A stretch of DNA of 64,000 nucleotides from an uncultured Sphingomonadaceae bacterium. GTDB lineage: Bacteria > Pseudomonadota > Alphaproteobacteria > Sphingomonadales > Sphingomonadaceae. The stretch covers positions 372,001 to 436,000 of the forward strand of contig CANMVC010000002.1 in NCBI GenBank assembly GCA_947501325.1. Reading direction: 5' to 3'. Under the pieces are notes generated by a model. That model was not told the origin of the DNA. It was given only the letters and a program-made list of their open reading frames with translations, and made no database searches. The first letter of the stretch is position 1; each line of letters begins with the position of its first letter. Below are positions 39,893-47,993 of the stretch, in pieces. A program made the translations under genes and the position numbers.

Positions 39893-40897
39893 TTAGAGAA
39901 ATTTCGCCATAACGCCTGCGGTGTCGATCATGCGGTTGGAGAAACCCCATTCATTGTCATACCAGCTGACCACCCGAACCAGCTTGCCGTCCATAACGGT
40001 CGTTTCGAGGCTATCGACAGAAGAGCTCGCAGGCTGATGGTTGAAATCGCTCGATACCAGCGGCTTGTCCTCGAATACCAGCACGCCTTTCATAGGCCCT
40101 TCAGCCGCCGCCTTCAGCGCGCCGTTAATCTCTTCGACGCTGGTATCGCGATTTGGCGTGAAGACCAGATCAACCAGGCTGACATTTGGTGTGGGTACGC
40201 GAACTGATGATCCGTCGAGCTTGCCATTCAGTTCCGGGAGAACCAGACCGACCGCGCGAGCAGCGCCTGTGGTGGTCGGGATCATGTTGACCGCACCGGC
40301 ACGGGCACGGCGCATGTCGCTGTGCATCTGGTCCAGCATGCGCTGGTCGTTGGTATAGCTGTGAATCGTGGTCATGAAGCCGCGCTCAATGCCAACCGCA
40401 TCGTTCAGCACCTTGGCAACCGGTGCGAGGCAGTTTGTGGTACAAGATGCATTGGAAACAATGACATCCGATGACGTCAATACGTCGTGGTTCACCCCGT
40501 AGACGACTGTTTTCAGGTCGCCTTTGGCCGGTGCAGAGATCAAAACGCGTTTTGCGCCCGCATCAATATGAGGCTGCGCCGCTTCGACCGATTGGAAAAA
40601 GCCAGTACATTCCAATACGATGTCGATACCCATCTCGCCATGTGGCAGATCGCCGGGGTTACGCTCTGATGTTACAGCGATTTTCTTGCCATTGACCGAA
40701 ATGCTGTCGCCATCGGCGGTGACTTCGCCCGGAAAACGACCGTGAACGCTGTCATAGCCGAACAAAAGCGCATTGGCGTCGGCATCGGCCAGATCATTAA
40801 TCGCAACTAGCTCAAGGCCACAATCGGGGCGCTCCAGGATGGCGCGGGCGACAAGGCGACCGATGCGGCCAAATCCGTTAATTGCTACTTTTGTCAT
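39893..40897 (-). CDS. gap: Glyceraldehyde-3-phosphate dehydrogenase, type I
   Basis: A 334-residue enzyme with the NAD-binding start [18 protein letters not shown] and the active-site [17 protein letters not shown] containing the catalytic Cys; the catalytic His is in the later [10 protein letters not shown] segment. It works in glycolysis with the neighbouring pgk. Upstream are 37 bp to tkt, so it is likely in the same transcript. Confidence 0.97.
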   Translation of the reverse strand: MTKVAINGFGRIGRLVARAILERPDCGLELVAINDLADADANALLFGYDSVHGRFPGEVTADGDSISVNGKKIAVTSERNPGDLPHGEMGIDIVLECTGFFQSVEAAQPHIDAGAKRVLISAPAKGDLKTVVYGVNHDVLTSSDVIVSNASCTTNCLAPVAKVLNDAVGIERGFMTTIHSYTNDQRMLDQMHSDMRRARAGAVNMIPTTTGAARAVGLVLPELNGKLDGSSVRVPTPNVSLVDLVFTPNRDTSVEEINGALKAAAEGPMKGVLVFEDKPLVSSDFNHQPASSSVDSLETTVMDGKLVRVVSWYDNEWGFSNRMIDTAGVMAKFL

Positions 40898-40934
40898 AAA
40901 TGTTGCTCCTTTGAATTCGAGTTTCTAGCTGTTT

Positions 40935-42914
40935 TCAGCCCAGTTTTGTCAATATTTGCGGTGTAATTGCGTCTGCGGTCAGACCAAAATGTTCGAACAG
41001 ATCGTTAATCGGTGCGGATGCGCCAAAGCTGTCTATGCCGAAGCGCAAACCGTCCAAGCCGGTATAGCGCTCCCAACCAAAGGTCGTTCCCGCTTCAATG
41101 GAAACCCGTAATATTCCGGAGTCGCCCAGCAGTTCCGACTTGTAGTCGTCCGGTTGTGCATCAAATAGCTCGGTGCATGGCATGGATACAACCTCCGCAC
41201 CAACGCCGTTCGCCTCCAGCTGGGTTGCAACATCCATTGCCAGCGATACTTCAGAACCCGTGGCGACTAACACCACCCGTTTTTCATTCTCAGCTGGCTT
41301 GATAGAATAAGCGCCTTTTTCACAAAGGTTTACACTGACGTCATGGCGTAACGGCGGCAGGCCCTGACGGGTTAAAGCCAAAGTCGAAGGCCCCTCAGAC
41401 CGCTTGATGGCCAGCGCCCAGCATTCCGCTGTCTCGATAGCATCAGCAGGCCGGAACACATGCATGTTGGGCATGGCGCGAAGGCTTTGGACATGCTCTA
41501 TCGGTTGGTGTGTCGGCCCATCTTCGCCCAAACCAATACTGTCATGGGTCATGACATAGATAGCGCGAGTATTCTGGATCGCCGAAAGCCGCATCGCGCC
41601 GCGACAATAGTCAGTAAAGACCAGGAATGTGCCGCCATAAGGAATGATACCGCCGTGCAGCGCCATACCATTCATCGCCGCCGCCATACCGAACTCGCGG
41701 ATACCATAATAGATATAGCGCCCAGAATAATCATCTTTTGTCAGAGGTTTAGTTGAAGGAGTTTTGGTATTGTTTGAACCTGTGAGATCAGCACTGCCAC
41801 CGATCATTTCCGGCAAGGCAGCGGTAATAGCGCCCAATGCCATTTCCGAAGCCTTGCGGGTCGCAACCTTGGGTTGGTCCTTCGCGAGTTCCTCCAGATA
41901 GTCCTGCATCGCGCTGCCGTCCGGCAAATCACCGGACATCCGCCGTTCTAATTCCGCTTTGTCACCATGACCGGAAAGCCGGGCATTCCAAGATTCATGC
42001 GCCGCTGCGCCCTTTTCTCCCAGCGCCAACCATGCGGCCCGCACATCATCCGGAACAACAAATGGTTCATAGTCCCAGCCCAGTGCTGCCCGGGTTCCCG
42101 CAATTTCTTCATTACCAAGGGGGGCGCCATGGGTTGCGGCTGTCCCCTGCTTTGTCGGCGCGCCATAACCAATAACCGTCTTACATGCGACCAATGAGGG
42201 CCGCGGATCGGCCTCCGCTTCTTTCAGCGCCCTGCGGATATCATCAAAATCATGCCCGTCACAGCTAACAACATGCCAGCCAGAAGCACGGTAACGCGCT
42301 GGAATATCCTCGCTGGTGGACAATTCCGTGCCGCCATCGATGGTTATACCATTATCGTCCCACAGCACATTCAGCCGGCCCAGGCCCAAATGCCCGCCCA
42401 AACCAACCGCTTCATGGTTGATGGCCTCCATAAGACAACCATCACCGGCAATAACCCAGGTTTTGTGATCGACCAGATCATCGCCGAAATGCGCGTTCAA
42501 ATGCCGCTCGGCAATCGCCATGCCGACGGCCATGGCAAATCCCTGTCCCAATGGACCGGTCGTCGCCTCCACGCCTTCCAGCTTGAAATTCTCAGGATGT
42601 CCTGCACAAGGCGAGGATAATTGCCTGAAATCCTTGATATCCTGTAGTGTCGGACGCTCATATCCGGTCAGATGCAACAATGCATAGATAAGCATCGATC
42701 CGTGGCCGGCAGAAAGAACGAAGCGGTCGCGATCCGCCCATTTCGGCGCCTTTGGATCAAATTTCAGAAAATCGCTGAACAGCACGGTCGCCACATCCGC
42801 CATTCCCATGGGCATGCCTGGATGGCCGCTATTGGCCGCTTGAACCGCATCCATAGAAAGCGCTCGGATGGCGTTTGCCATGGTTTTTTCGGAAATTTTT
42901 TCGGAAACGGTCAT
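40935..42914 (-). CDS. tkt: Transketolase
   Basis: A 659-residue thiamine-diphosphate enzyme of the pentose phosphate pathway. TPP-site motifs: SAGHGSMLIYALLHLTGY, AGDGCLMEAINHEA with the following NVLWDDN, and HDSIGLGEDGPTHQPIEH. It heads the tkt-gap-pgk-fda run. The 197 bp upstream hold the divergent promoters for it and the zapA group; no clear operator was seen there. Confidence 0.96.
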   Translation of the reverse strand: MTVSEKISEKTMANAIRALSMDAVQAANSGHPGMPMGMADVATVLFSDFLKFDPKAPKWADRDRFVLSAGHGSMLIYALLHLTGYERPTLQDIKDFRQLSSPCAGHPENFKLEGVEATTGPLGQGFAMAVGMAIAERHLNAHFGDDLVDHKTWVIAGDGCLMEAINHEAVGLGGHLGLGRLNVLWDDNGITIDGGTELSTSEDIPARYRASGWHVVSCDGHDFDDIRRALKEAEADPRPSLVACKTVIGYGAPTKQGTAATHGAPLGNEEIAGTRAALGWDYEPFVVPDDVRAAWLALGEKGAAAHESWNARLSGHGDKAELERRMSGDLPDGSAMQDYLEELAKDQPKVATRKASEMALGAITAALPEMIGGSADLTGSNNTKTPSTKPLTKDDYSGRYIYYGIREFGMAAAMNGMALHGGIIPYGGTFLVFTDYCRGAMRLSAIQNTRAIYVMTHDSIGLGEDGPTHQPIEHVQSLRAMPNMHVFRPADAIETAECWALAIKRSEGPSTLALTRQGLPPLRHDVSVNLCEKGAYSIKPAENEKRVVLVATGSEVSLAMDVATQLEANGVGAEVVSMPCTELFDAQPDDYKSELLGDSGILRVSIEAGTTFGWERYTGLDGLRFGIDSFGASAPINDLFEHFGLTADAITPQILTKLG

Positions 42915-43111
42915 AATATTTCAGGATCCCCCAGCAGTGATCAATTTATGACAACGGTGGACTTCGGAAATCTACCGATTCGCCAATTTGACACACCCTT
43001 TGCTGGCCTGCGCTCATATCGTCAAGGCTGCGCTTCACCGATCTGTTGTTTACGCAGCGGCCTTTGATTGTTACCAATGAAACACAATAACTTATATGTC
43101 GGAACCAAGTC

Positions 43112-43303
43112 ATGGAAAACGAACGAGTGATCCTAGCAATCGGTCGCATTGAACGGGCGCTTAGCCGGATAGAAACGGCCAAAGAAGCTGTAACTGGTCA
43201 TCAGGCTGACGCCGCGCTGGAAAAGCGCCATGCGGCCCTCAAAGAGGAAATGAAACAGGCTATCCATACTATTGACGGGCTGATTGCCCAACAGGAGCGC
43301 TGA
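43112..43303 (+). CDS. Small coiled-coil protein preceding zapA
   Basis: A 63-residue highly charged helical protein with heptad repeats (RIERALSRIETAKEA, then ALKEEMKQAIHTIDGL). The stop is one base before the zapA ATG, so both are translated together. It resembles the short helical proteins found before zapA in many alphaproteobacteria; a role in division with ZapA is inferred from position only. Confidence 0.75.
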   Translation: MENERVILAIGRIERALSRIETAKEAVTGHQADAALEKRHAALKEEMKQAIHTIDGLIAQQER

Positions 43304-43304
43304 T

Positions 43305-43670
43305 ATGGCACAAGTGAAGCTGGAAATCGGCGGCCGCTCATTCATGGTCACATGCCAGGATGGCGAAGAAGAACATCTTGGTAAATTGGGCGCGATGGTA
43401 GATGCAAAAGCCGGAGAAGCAGGCGATCCTGCCGGCCTCACAGAAAGCCGTATGCTATTGTTTACCTCGCTTTTACTGGCAGATGAGCTGCATGGCACCA
43501 AGTCTGCACAGAGCAATAGCCCGGCACCCCAGGCTGCTATTCCACCGGCCGGTAATGCGACAAAAACCAACGATGCCGAGGATGAGCGGATGTTGCTTGC
43601 TCTTGAAAAACTGGCCGATCGGGCAGAAGCCTTCGCAAACAGCCTTGAGCAGACCAGCAAAAATCCCTAG
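43305..43670 (+). CDS. zapA: Cell division protein ZapA
   Basis: A 121-residue ZapA, which bundles FtsZ filaments at midcell. The N-terminal globular part reads QVKLEIGGRSFMVTCQDGEE, followed by HLGKLGAMVDAKA and a long C-terminal helix with a low-complexity insertion (about residues 70-90). The frame is open from 43284, but the ATG at 43305 gives the family start. The order zapA, 6S RNA, fau is a conserved proteobacterial arrangement. Confidence 0.9.
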   Translation: MAQVKLEIGGRSFMVTCQDGEEEHLGKLGAMVDAKAGEAGDPAGLTESRMLLFTSLLLADELHGTKSAQSNSPAPQAAIPPAGNATKTNDAEDERMLLALEKLADRAEAFANSLEQTSKNP

Positions 43671-43680
43671 ATAGCTTCTG

Positions 43681-43857
43681 ACGGGTACTGCCGGATACGA
43701 GCTAGAAGCGAACATCCCTGAGGCGATATAACAACATAGGGAGCTGTCCCTGCCCGGATTGCGGATTTCTTCGGAAGTCGGGTCCGACGCATATGGCGCC
43801 CACCTGACGTAATAGGCGTCAGAGGATTTTCCAGCAAACGACCCTGGCGGTCCCGTC
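43681..43857 (+). ncRNA. ssrS: 6S RNA
   Basis: The gap between zapA and fau has no gene, which is the conserved site of 6S RNA. The ends pair: ACGGGTACTGCCGG at 43681-43694 with CCTGGCGGTCCCGT at 43843-43856, closing a stem of about 13 bp around a long, partly self-complementary body. The 3' half carries CACCTGACGTAATAGG, which resembles alphaproteobacterial 6S RNAs as I recall them. 6S RNA mimics an open promoter and sequesters sigma-70 RNA polymerase. Exact ends are uncertain. Confidence 0.8.
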
Positions 43858-43882
43858 ACCTTTCTCCAAGAAAGAGAATTTT

Positions 43883-44467
43883 TTGAATAACTTACCCGAA
43901 ATTAAAAAGAAACTACGTGAAGAGTATCGACGAAGGCGCGATGCTTTTTACAACCAGTTGGATGCTGCGACAAAAGGCCTCGCCTTCCGCCGCCCACCTT
44001 CACCCTTGGCGAAACTGATCGAGCAGAGCGATGTCATAGCGCTTTACAGTTCGATGGGCTCCGAAGCACCGACGGCAAGACTGGCTGAATATTGCATCGA
44101 GATCGGTAAAACTATTGCTTTTCCTGCAGTCACAGGGGATTCTCCCCTGGAATTTCGTCAAGTCGACAATATCGAATTGTTGGAAACCGGATATCAGAAT
44201 ATCTCCGAACCAGGCGCTGATTGTCCGGTCGTCAGGCCCGATTTGATTGTCACGCCGATGGTTGCCTTTGATCGATCCATGGGTCGACTCGGACAAGGCA
44301 AAGGCCATTATGACAGAAGCTTTGAAAAATACCCCGAAGCGTCCCGCATTGGCCTTGCATGGTCCGTACAGGAAGCAGATAATATCCCGATGCAACCCCA
44401 TGACGTCACATTGCAGATGATCGTCACAGAATCCGAAATAATTCAAAGCGTTAACATGACGTCATGA
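43883..44467 (+). CDS. fau: 5-formyltetrahydrofolate cyclo-ligase
   Basis: A 194-residue enzyme that converts 5-formyl-THF to 5,10-methenyl-THF using ATP. The phosphate-loop signature MGRLGQGKGHYDRSFEKYP is present, with KKLREEYRRRRDAF at the N-terminus. The start is TTG with AAGAAAGAGA upstream. It lies directly after 6S RNA, as ygfA does in enterobacteria, and may be expressed partly by read-through. Confidence 0.93.
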   Translation: MNNLPEIKKKLREEYRRRRDAFYNQLDAATKGLAFRRPPSPLAKLIEQSDVIALYSSMGSEAPTARLAEYCIEIGKTIAFPAVTGDSPLEFRQVDNIELLETGYQNISEPGADCPVVRPDLIVTPMVAFDRSMGRLGQGKGHYDRSFEKYPEASRIGLAWSVQEADNIPMQPHDVTLQMIVTESEIIQSVNMTS

Positions 44468-44715
44468 CAACAGAACCAGACAAAAAAGCACCTCATAATC
44501 CACCGGCTTCGCCCAATTGGCGCGCACCGGTTGGGGTGATCATGATGCTGATTTTCATTCTTATCTGGAGCGGGATTGTTGTCAGCCTGATGGACTGGAT
44601 CAGCGATCTGAATTTCTGGTTGCAACTGCCGATCTACATAATCGCGGGGATTGTCTGGATCTTTCCCATCAAACCATTGCTGCTTTGGATAAATACCGGA
44701 AAATTCCGTTCCTGA
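44464..44715 (+). CDS. DUF2842 family membrane protein
   Basis: An 83-residue protein with two membrane helices and the segment NWRAPVGVIMM before the first, ending in FPIKPLLLWINTGKF. This fits DUF2842, a small alphaproteobacterial family without a known role. The ATG overlaps the fau stop (ATGA), so it is translationally coupled to it. Confidence 0.82.
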   Translation: MTTEPDKKAPHNPPASPNWRAPVGVIMMLIFILIWSGIVVSLMDWISDLNFWLQLPIYIIAGIVWIFPIKPLLLWINTGKFRS

Positions 44716-44740
44716 ACCGCCATTACCCTTTTTGAGGCAA

Positions 44741-44817
<77 letters not shown>

Positions 44818-45074
44818 TTATGCACCGACATGTTTGCCGGGATATGCAGTGGAGAAGCGCAAGTATAAGAGCTCTGCCTGACTGTCAACAACACTCTTGC
44901 AAAGATTCAAAGAAAATTTGCTTCCTTGAGATTTACCGGTCGGAATCCAGCAACGAGAAGCCCGGCCCTGATGATGATTTGACATAACCGGTCACGTTTT
45001 TATCGGCCCATTCGAACGGCATCGTCATCAGTCAGCATTTTACAGATGTGCACGAATGTTACAAATGGTTACAG

Positions 45075-45089
45075 TTAACAGACCATTAA
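45075..45089 (+). promoter_or_regulatory. CtrA-type box, TTAA-N7-TTAA
   Basis: TTAACAGACCATTAA matches exactly the consensus of the alphaproteobacterial cell-cycle regulator CtrA. It lies 131-145 bp upstream of the first DUF11-like gene. In sphingomonads CtrA mainly controls motility and surface functions, which would fit an exported-protein cluster. Binding is inferred. Confidence 0.55.
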
Positions 45090-45154
45090 GCAAAACCCGA
45101 AAAATTTCATTTTTGCGCAATTAAACTATTGTTTTATATAGTTTTTATGTTTGG

Positions 45155-45179
45155 TGACGTCACCAATTTCCTGACGTCA
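45155..45179. promoter_or_regulatory. Pair of TGACGTCA palindromes, possible operator
   Basis: Two perfect 8-bp palindromes start 17 bp apart; the first extends to GGTGACGTCACC. They lie 26-65 bp upstream of the first cluster gene, where a repressor or activator would act. Single TGACGTCA copies also occur elsewhere in the window, so only the pairing is notable. Confidence 0.4.
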
Positions 45180-45219
45180 TCTTTACGAAATATTTTCCTT
45201 TTTTGTGCATAGCAAATGC

Positions 45220-46254
45220 ATGAAATATCAACCAAATCCCAATTTGACCGGTCCCAAACGGTCTTCTGGACTACTCGCAGCGCGTGCCGCCATGACGTTG
45301 GCCGCGACCTGTTACGCGGTGGCTTTCAGTGCATCGGCAGCGCATGCGGCCGGTACGATTGCCGGAACCGATATCCTCAATACCGCGCAGGCGACTTACG
45401 ACGGCCCTGGCGGTCCGGTTGTGATTGATTCCAACACAGTCACCATAAAGGTCGATGAATTGCTCGATGTCACGGTAGCATCGGGCGATCCTGGTGATAT
45501 AGCGGCCGATAGCGGAGCGACACAGCAGGTAACCACTTATCAGGTTACAAATACCGGCAATGGCAGCGAAGCCTTTGCGTTAACGGCTGATACCGCCAAG
45601 GGCGGTGACGATTTCGATACCAGTAATGCGGTAATCTATATCGACACCAATGATAATGGCGTTTTTGATGTCGGTGTTGATACTCTATACTCCCCTGGCT
45701 CCAATGACCCTGTCTTGGCACCGGATGCCAGCGTCACCATATTTATCCTCTCCGATATCCCCGTCGCAGCGACGGACGGACAGCGCGCCGAGGTTGAGCT
45801 TCTCGCCGCAGCGGTAACCGGCAACGGTACGCCAGGCACGAGCTTTGCCGGACAAGGCGATGGCGGTGGCGATGCCGTGGTCGGTTCCACCGGCGCAGAT
45901 GGCGAAGCGAGCAGCTTCTTCTTGATCCAGGCCGCGCAGGTGGCCTTGGTAAAAAGCGCCACAATCCTTGATCAATTTGGTGGCAACCAGCCTGTCCCAG
46001 GCGCTACCATCACTTATCAATTGGTAGCGACAATCACCGGTTCAGGCAGCCTTACGAACCTGAATATCACCGATGATATCCCGGCTGACACCACTTACAC
46101 GGCGGAAAGCATCACATTGGAGGGCGCAGGCCTGACCGATAGCGACGTTGACGCCGATGCCGGCTCCTTTGATGGCAGCGAAATTGCCGTTGCGCTGGGC
46201 ACCGTTCCCGGCGGTCAGACCCGCACCATCACCTTTCAAGTAACGATAGATTGA
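45220..46254 (+). CDS. Exported DUF11-like repeat protein
   Basis: A 344-residue protein from the ATG at 45220; a GTG at 45205 is an alternative and neither has a good ribosome site. A signal peptide ends near SAAHA-AGT. The mature part is acidic, Thr/Asp/Gly-rich and all-beta: an N-terminal module (ILNTAQATYDGPGG, then SNTVTIKVDELLDVTV), a central domain with a calcium-type DTNDNGVFDVG, and a C-terminal DUF11 domain (VPGATITYQLVATITGSGSL, then DDIPADTTY, ending TITFQV). It is the first gene of the cluster, probably secreted or surface bound. Function is unknown. Confidence 0.8.
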   Translation: MKYQPNPNLTGPKRSSGLLAARAAMTLAATCYAVAFSASAAHAAGTIAGTDILNTAQATYDGPGGPVVIDSNTVTIKVDELLDVTVASGDPGDIAADSGATQQVTTYQVTNTGNGSEAFALTADTAKGGDDFDTSNAVIYIDTNDNGVFDVGVDTLYSPGSNDPVLAPDASVTIFILSDIPVAATDGQRAEVELLAAAVTGNGTPGTSFAGQGDGGGDAVVGSTGADGEASSFFLIQAAQVALVKSATILDQFGGNQPVPGATITYQLVATITGSGSLTNLNITDDIPADTTYTAESITLEGAGLTDSDVDADAGSFDGSEIAVALGTVPGGQTRTITFQVTID

Positions 46255-46265
46255 GGAATAAATTG

Positions 46266-46754
46266 ATGAAAATCAATCTTTTAAGGCGCTTGGCCATACT
46301 GGCCGCCCTGGCTTTCCCCGGCATTACGCCTGGTATGGCACTGGCCGCCAACAACGTAACGCTCTCAAGCGACGTTTTTGTCGAGCGCAAGGTCGAGAAG
46401 CCTGACGGACAGACTGCTGTGATGCTGGAAGAGCCAAAAACGGTCATTCCTGGCGATAATCTCGTCTTCGTCGTCAAATATAAGAATGTTGGCACCACGC
46501 CAGCAACCGATTTCTCTGTCACCAACCCGCTCCCCAAGGCGGTCGCGTTCAAGGGAACGTCTGATGGCACCGAAATTGTCTCCATTGATGGAGGCAAAAG
46601 CTGGGGGCCGCTCTCGGCTCTTACCTATACGCGCGAAAATGGAGAGGTTCGCCCTGCCCTGATGAGCGACGTAACGCATATCAAGTGGAAGTTTAATCGT
46701 TCCCTTTCAGTGGGTTCGGAAGGGAAACTTGTATTTCGCGGGACAGTAAAATGA
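46266..46754 (+). CDS. Small exported DUF11-like protein
   Basis: A 162-residue exported protein with a signal peptide ending near GMALAA-NN and one Ig-like domain. It has the DUF11 core VIPGDNLVFVVKYKNVGTTPAT with DFSVTNPLPKAVAFKGTS. The ATG at 46266 follows TGAGGA in the end of the upstream gene. It is the shortest member of the cluster and could be a single-domain adaptor or a minor component, which is inference. Confidence 0.78.
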   Translation: MKINLLRRLAILAALAFPGITPGMALAANNVTLSSDVFVERKVEKPDGQTAVMLEEPKTVIPGDNLVFVVKYKNVGTTPATDFSVTNPLPKAVAFKGTSDGTEIVSIDGGKSWGPLSALTYTRENGEVRPALMSDVTHIKWKFNRSLSVGSEGKLVFRGTVK

Positions 46755-46768
46755 CCGCAAACCGTATC

Positions 46769-46795
46769 GGATCGCCGCGGAGATGAAGGCGATCC
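46769..46795 (+). other. Intercistronic RNA hairpin without T tract
   Basis: GGATCGCC and GGCGATCC form an 8-bp perfect stem with an 11-base loop between the second and third cluster genes. There is no T run, so it is more likely a processing or stabilising hairpin than a terminator. The third gene's ribosome site (AGGAG) follows about 20 bp later. Confidence 0.5.
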
Positions 46796-46822
46796 ACAGT
46801 AGAGTGAAACAGGAGATCAGTA

Positions 46823-47920
46823 ATGACCAGTAAGCTGAAACTTCTCGTTGCCACAAGCGCAGTTACTGCCGCAATGCTGGGTGCAAACCCGGCTTTTGCT
46901 GCAGGAACAACCGCCGGCGACGCGATTACGAATAATGTTACCGTAAACTATCAGGTTGGCGGCGTGGCGCAAACGGCTGAAACCGATTCAGACACGTTTA
47001 CGGTTGACCGTAAGCTTGATCTGACCGTGTCGGAAGCCAATGGCGCTGCGCAGTCCGTAACACCGGGCCAGACCGCAGGAGCGCCCAATCCGGCCTTCCT
47101 GACCTATACGGTTACCAACGATTCAAATGATGTAGTCGACTTTGAACTGAGCGCCGCGCAGCAAACCACAGGTGCCACAACACCGTTTAGCGGTACCGAT
47201 GACTTTGATGTCACCGGATTGCTGATTTTCGTCGAATCCGGCGCGACGCCCGGCTATCAGCCAGCGGAAGACACTGCGACATTTATCGACGAGCTGGCTG
47301 AAGATACGAATGCCACGGTCTATGTTGTCGGTGACATCCCGCTCGGCCTCGCAACCGGCGATGCGGCGGGCATTACCCTGACCGCGACCATCAAGGAAGG
47401 TGCTACACCAAGCAGCCTTGGCGGTGACTACACGGTCAGCGCGACCAATACCGAAGATGGTACAGTCAACGCTGCGAATATCGACAATGTGTACGTCAAT
47501 GCATCGGCGTCCGATACGGACAATTTCGTGATTTCCGCAGCCAATGTCAGTGTTGTGAAGTCCAGCGCGGTATTGTGGGATCCGGTAAACGGCAGCACCA
47601 ACCCGAAATCGATTCCGGGTGCGGTTATCGAATATTGTATCGCCGTGACCAACGCGACGGGCAGTGCGACCGCGACCAGCGTCAGCATTTCGGATGACAT
47701 TTCCGCTCTGGATCTGTCCTTCTACGCGACGGCTCCGGTATCGGGACCAGCCACCATTCCAGTGGCGAACGGTGTCCGCTCGGCTCTGGCTTGTGACGGA
47801 ACCGGCACCAATGCCGATGCCAGCGGCCTCGGCGAGGCAGGCGGCATCATCAGTGGCAACCTCGGCGATGTCGCTGCGGGCGTCACCGAAACCCTGCTCT
47901 TCCGGGCAACGGTTGACTAA
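46823..47920 (+). CDS. Exported DUF11-like repeat protein, paralogue of the first cluster gene
   Basis: A 365-residue protein with a clear signal peptide (MTSKLKLLVATSAVTAAM to AFAA-GT) and good ribosome site AGGAG. The mature N-terminus, GTTAGDAITNNVTVNYQVGG then DSDTFTVDRKLDLTV, matches that of the first gene. A central domain follows, then a C-terminal DUF11 domain (IPGAVIEYCIAVTNATGSAT, VSISDDISALD). Low in Lys and rich in Thr/Asp/Ala, it fits a secreted surface subunit. A strong hairpin lies directly after the stop. Confidence 0.8.
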   Translation: MTSKLKLLVATSAVTAAMLGANPAFAAGTTAGDAITNNVTVNYQVGGVAQTAETDSDTFTVDRKLDLTVSEANGAAQSVTPGQTAGAPNPAFLTYTVTNDSNDVVDFELSAAQQTTGATTPFSGTDDFDVTGLLIFVESGATPGYQPAEDTATFIDELAEDTNATVYVVGDIPLGLATGDAAGITLTATIKEGATPSSLGGDYTVSATNTEDGTVNAANIDNVYVNASASDTDNFVISAANVSVVKSSAVLWDPVNGSTNPKSIPGAVIEYCIAVTNATGSATATSVSISDDISALDLSFYATAPVSGPATIPVANGVRSALACDGTGTNADASGLGEAGGIISGNLGDVAAGVTETLLFRATVD

Positions 47921-47932
47921 AAATTGAGGAAT

Positions 47933-47978
47933 GCGGCGGCTTTCCGGTCCATTCGGAAAGCCGCCGCCTCCCCTTTTT
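47933..47978 (+). terminator. Strong terminator-like hairpin within the DUF11 cluster
   Basis: A perfect 14-bp GC-rich stem (GCGGCGGCTTTCCG with CGGAAAGCCGCCGC, loop of seven) is followed by CTCCCC and TTTTT, then a second T run at 47985-47991. It lies 12 bp after the third gene and only 16 bp before the ATG of the barrel gene. It probably stops most transcripts and lets a fraction read through, setting a low ratio of barrel to DUF11 proteins. Confidence 0.75.
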
Positions 47979-47993
47979 GGGCCCTTTTTTTGG

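Larger units (their letters stand above)
44818..45219 (+). promoter_or_regulatory. Dyad-rich regulatory region upstream of the DUF11 gene cluster
   Basis: This is the only gene-free stretch over 300 bp in the window. It becomes AT-rich toward the cluster and holds three TTACA repeats (45040, 45059, 45069), an exact TTAA-N7-TTAA box (45075), an inverted pair AAACTAT/ATAGTTT (45123-45129 and 45138-45144) and two TGACGTCA palindromes (45155 and 45172). No small gene was seen. The density of symmetric sites suggests regulated expression of the cluster. Confidence 0.55.

Noticed and set aside
47931-47993. Upstream start for the barrel gene at 47931
   Set aside because: The added residues are translated from the terminator hairpin and precede a normal signal peptide at 47994; GAGGA lies directly against that ATG with no spacing.
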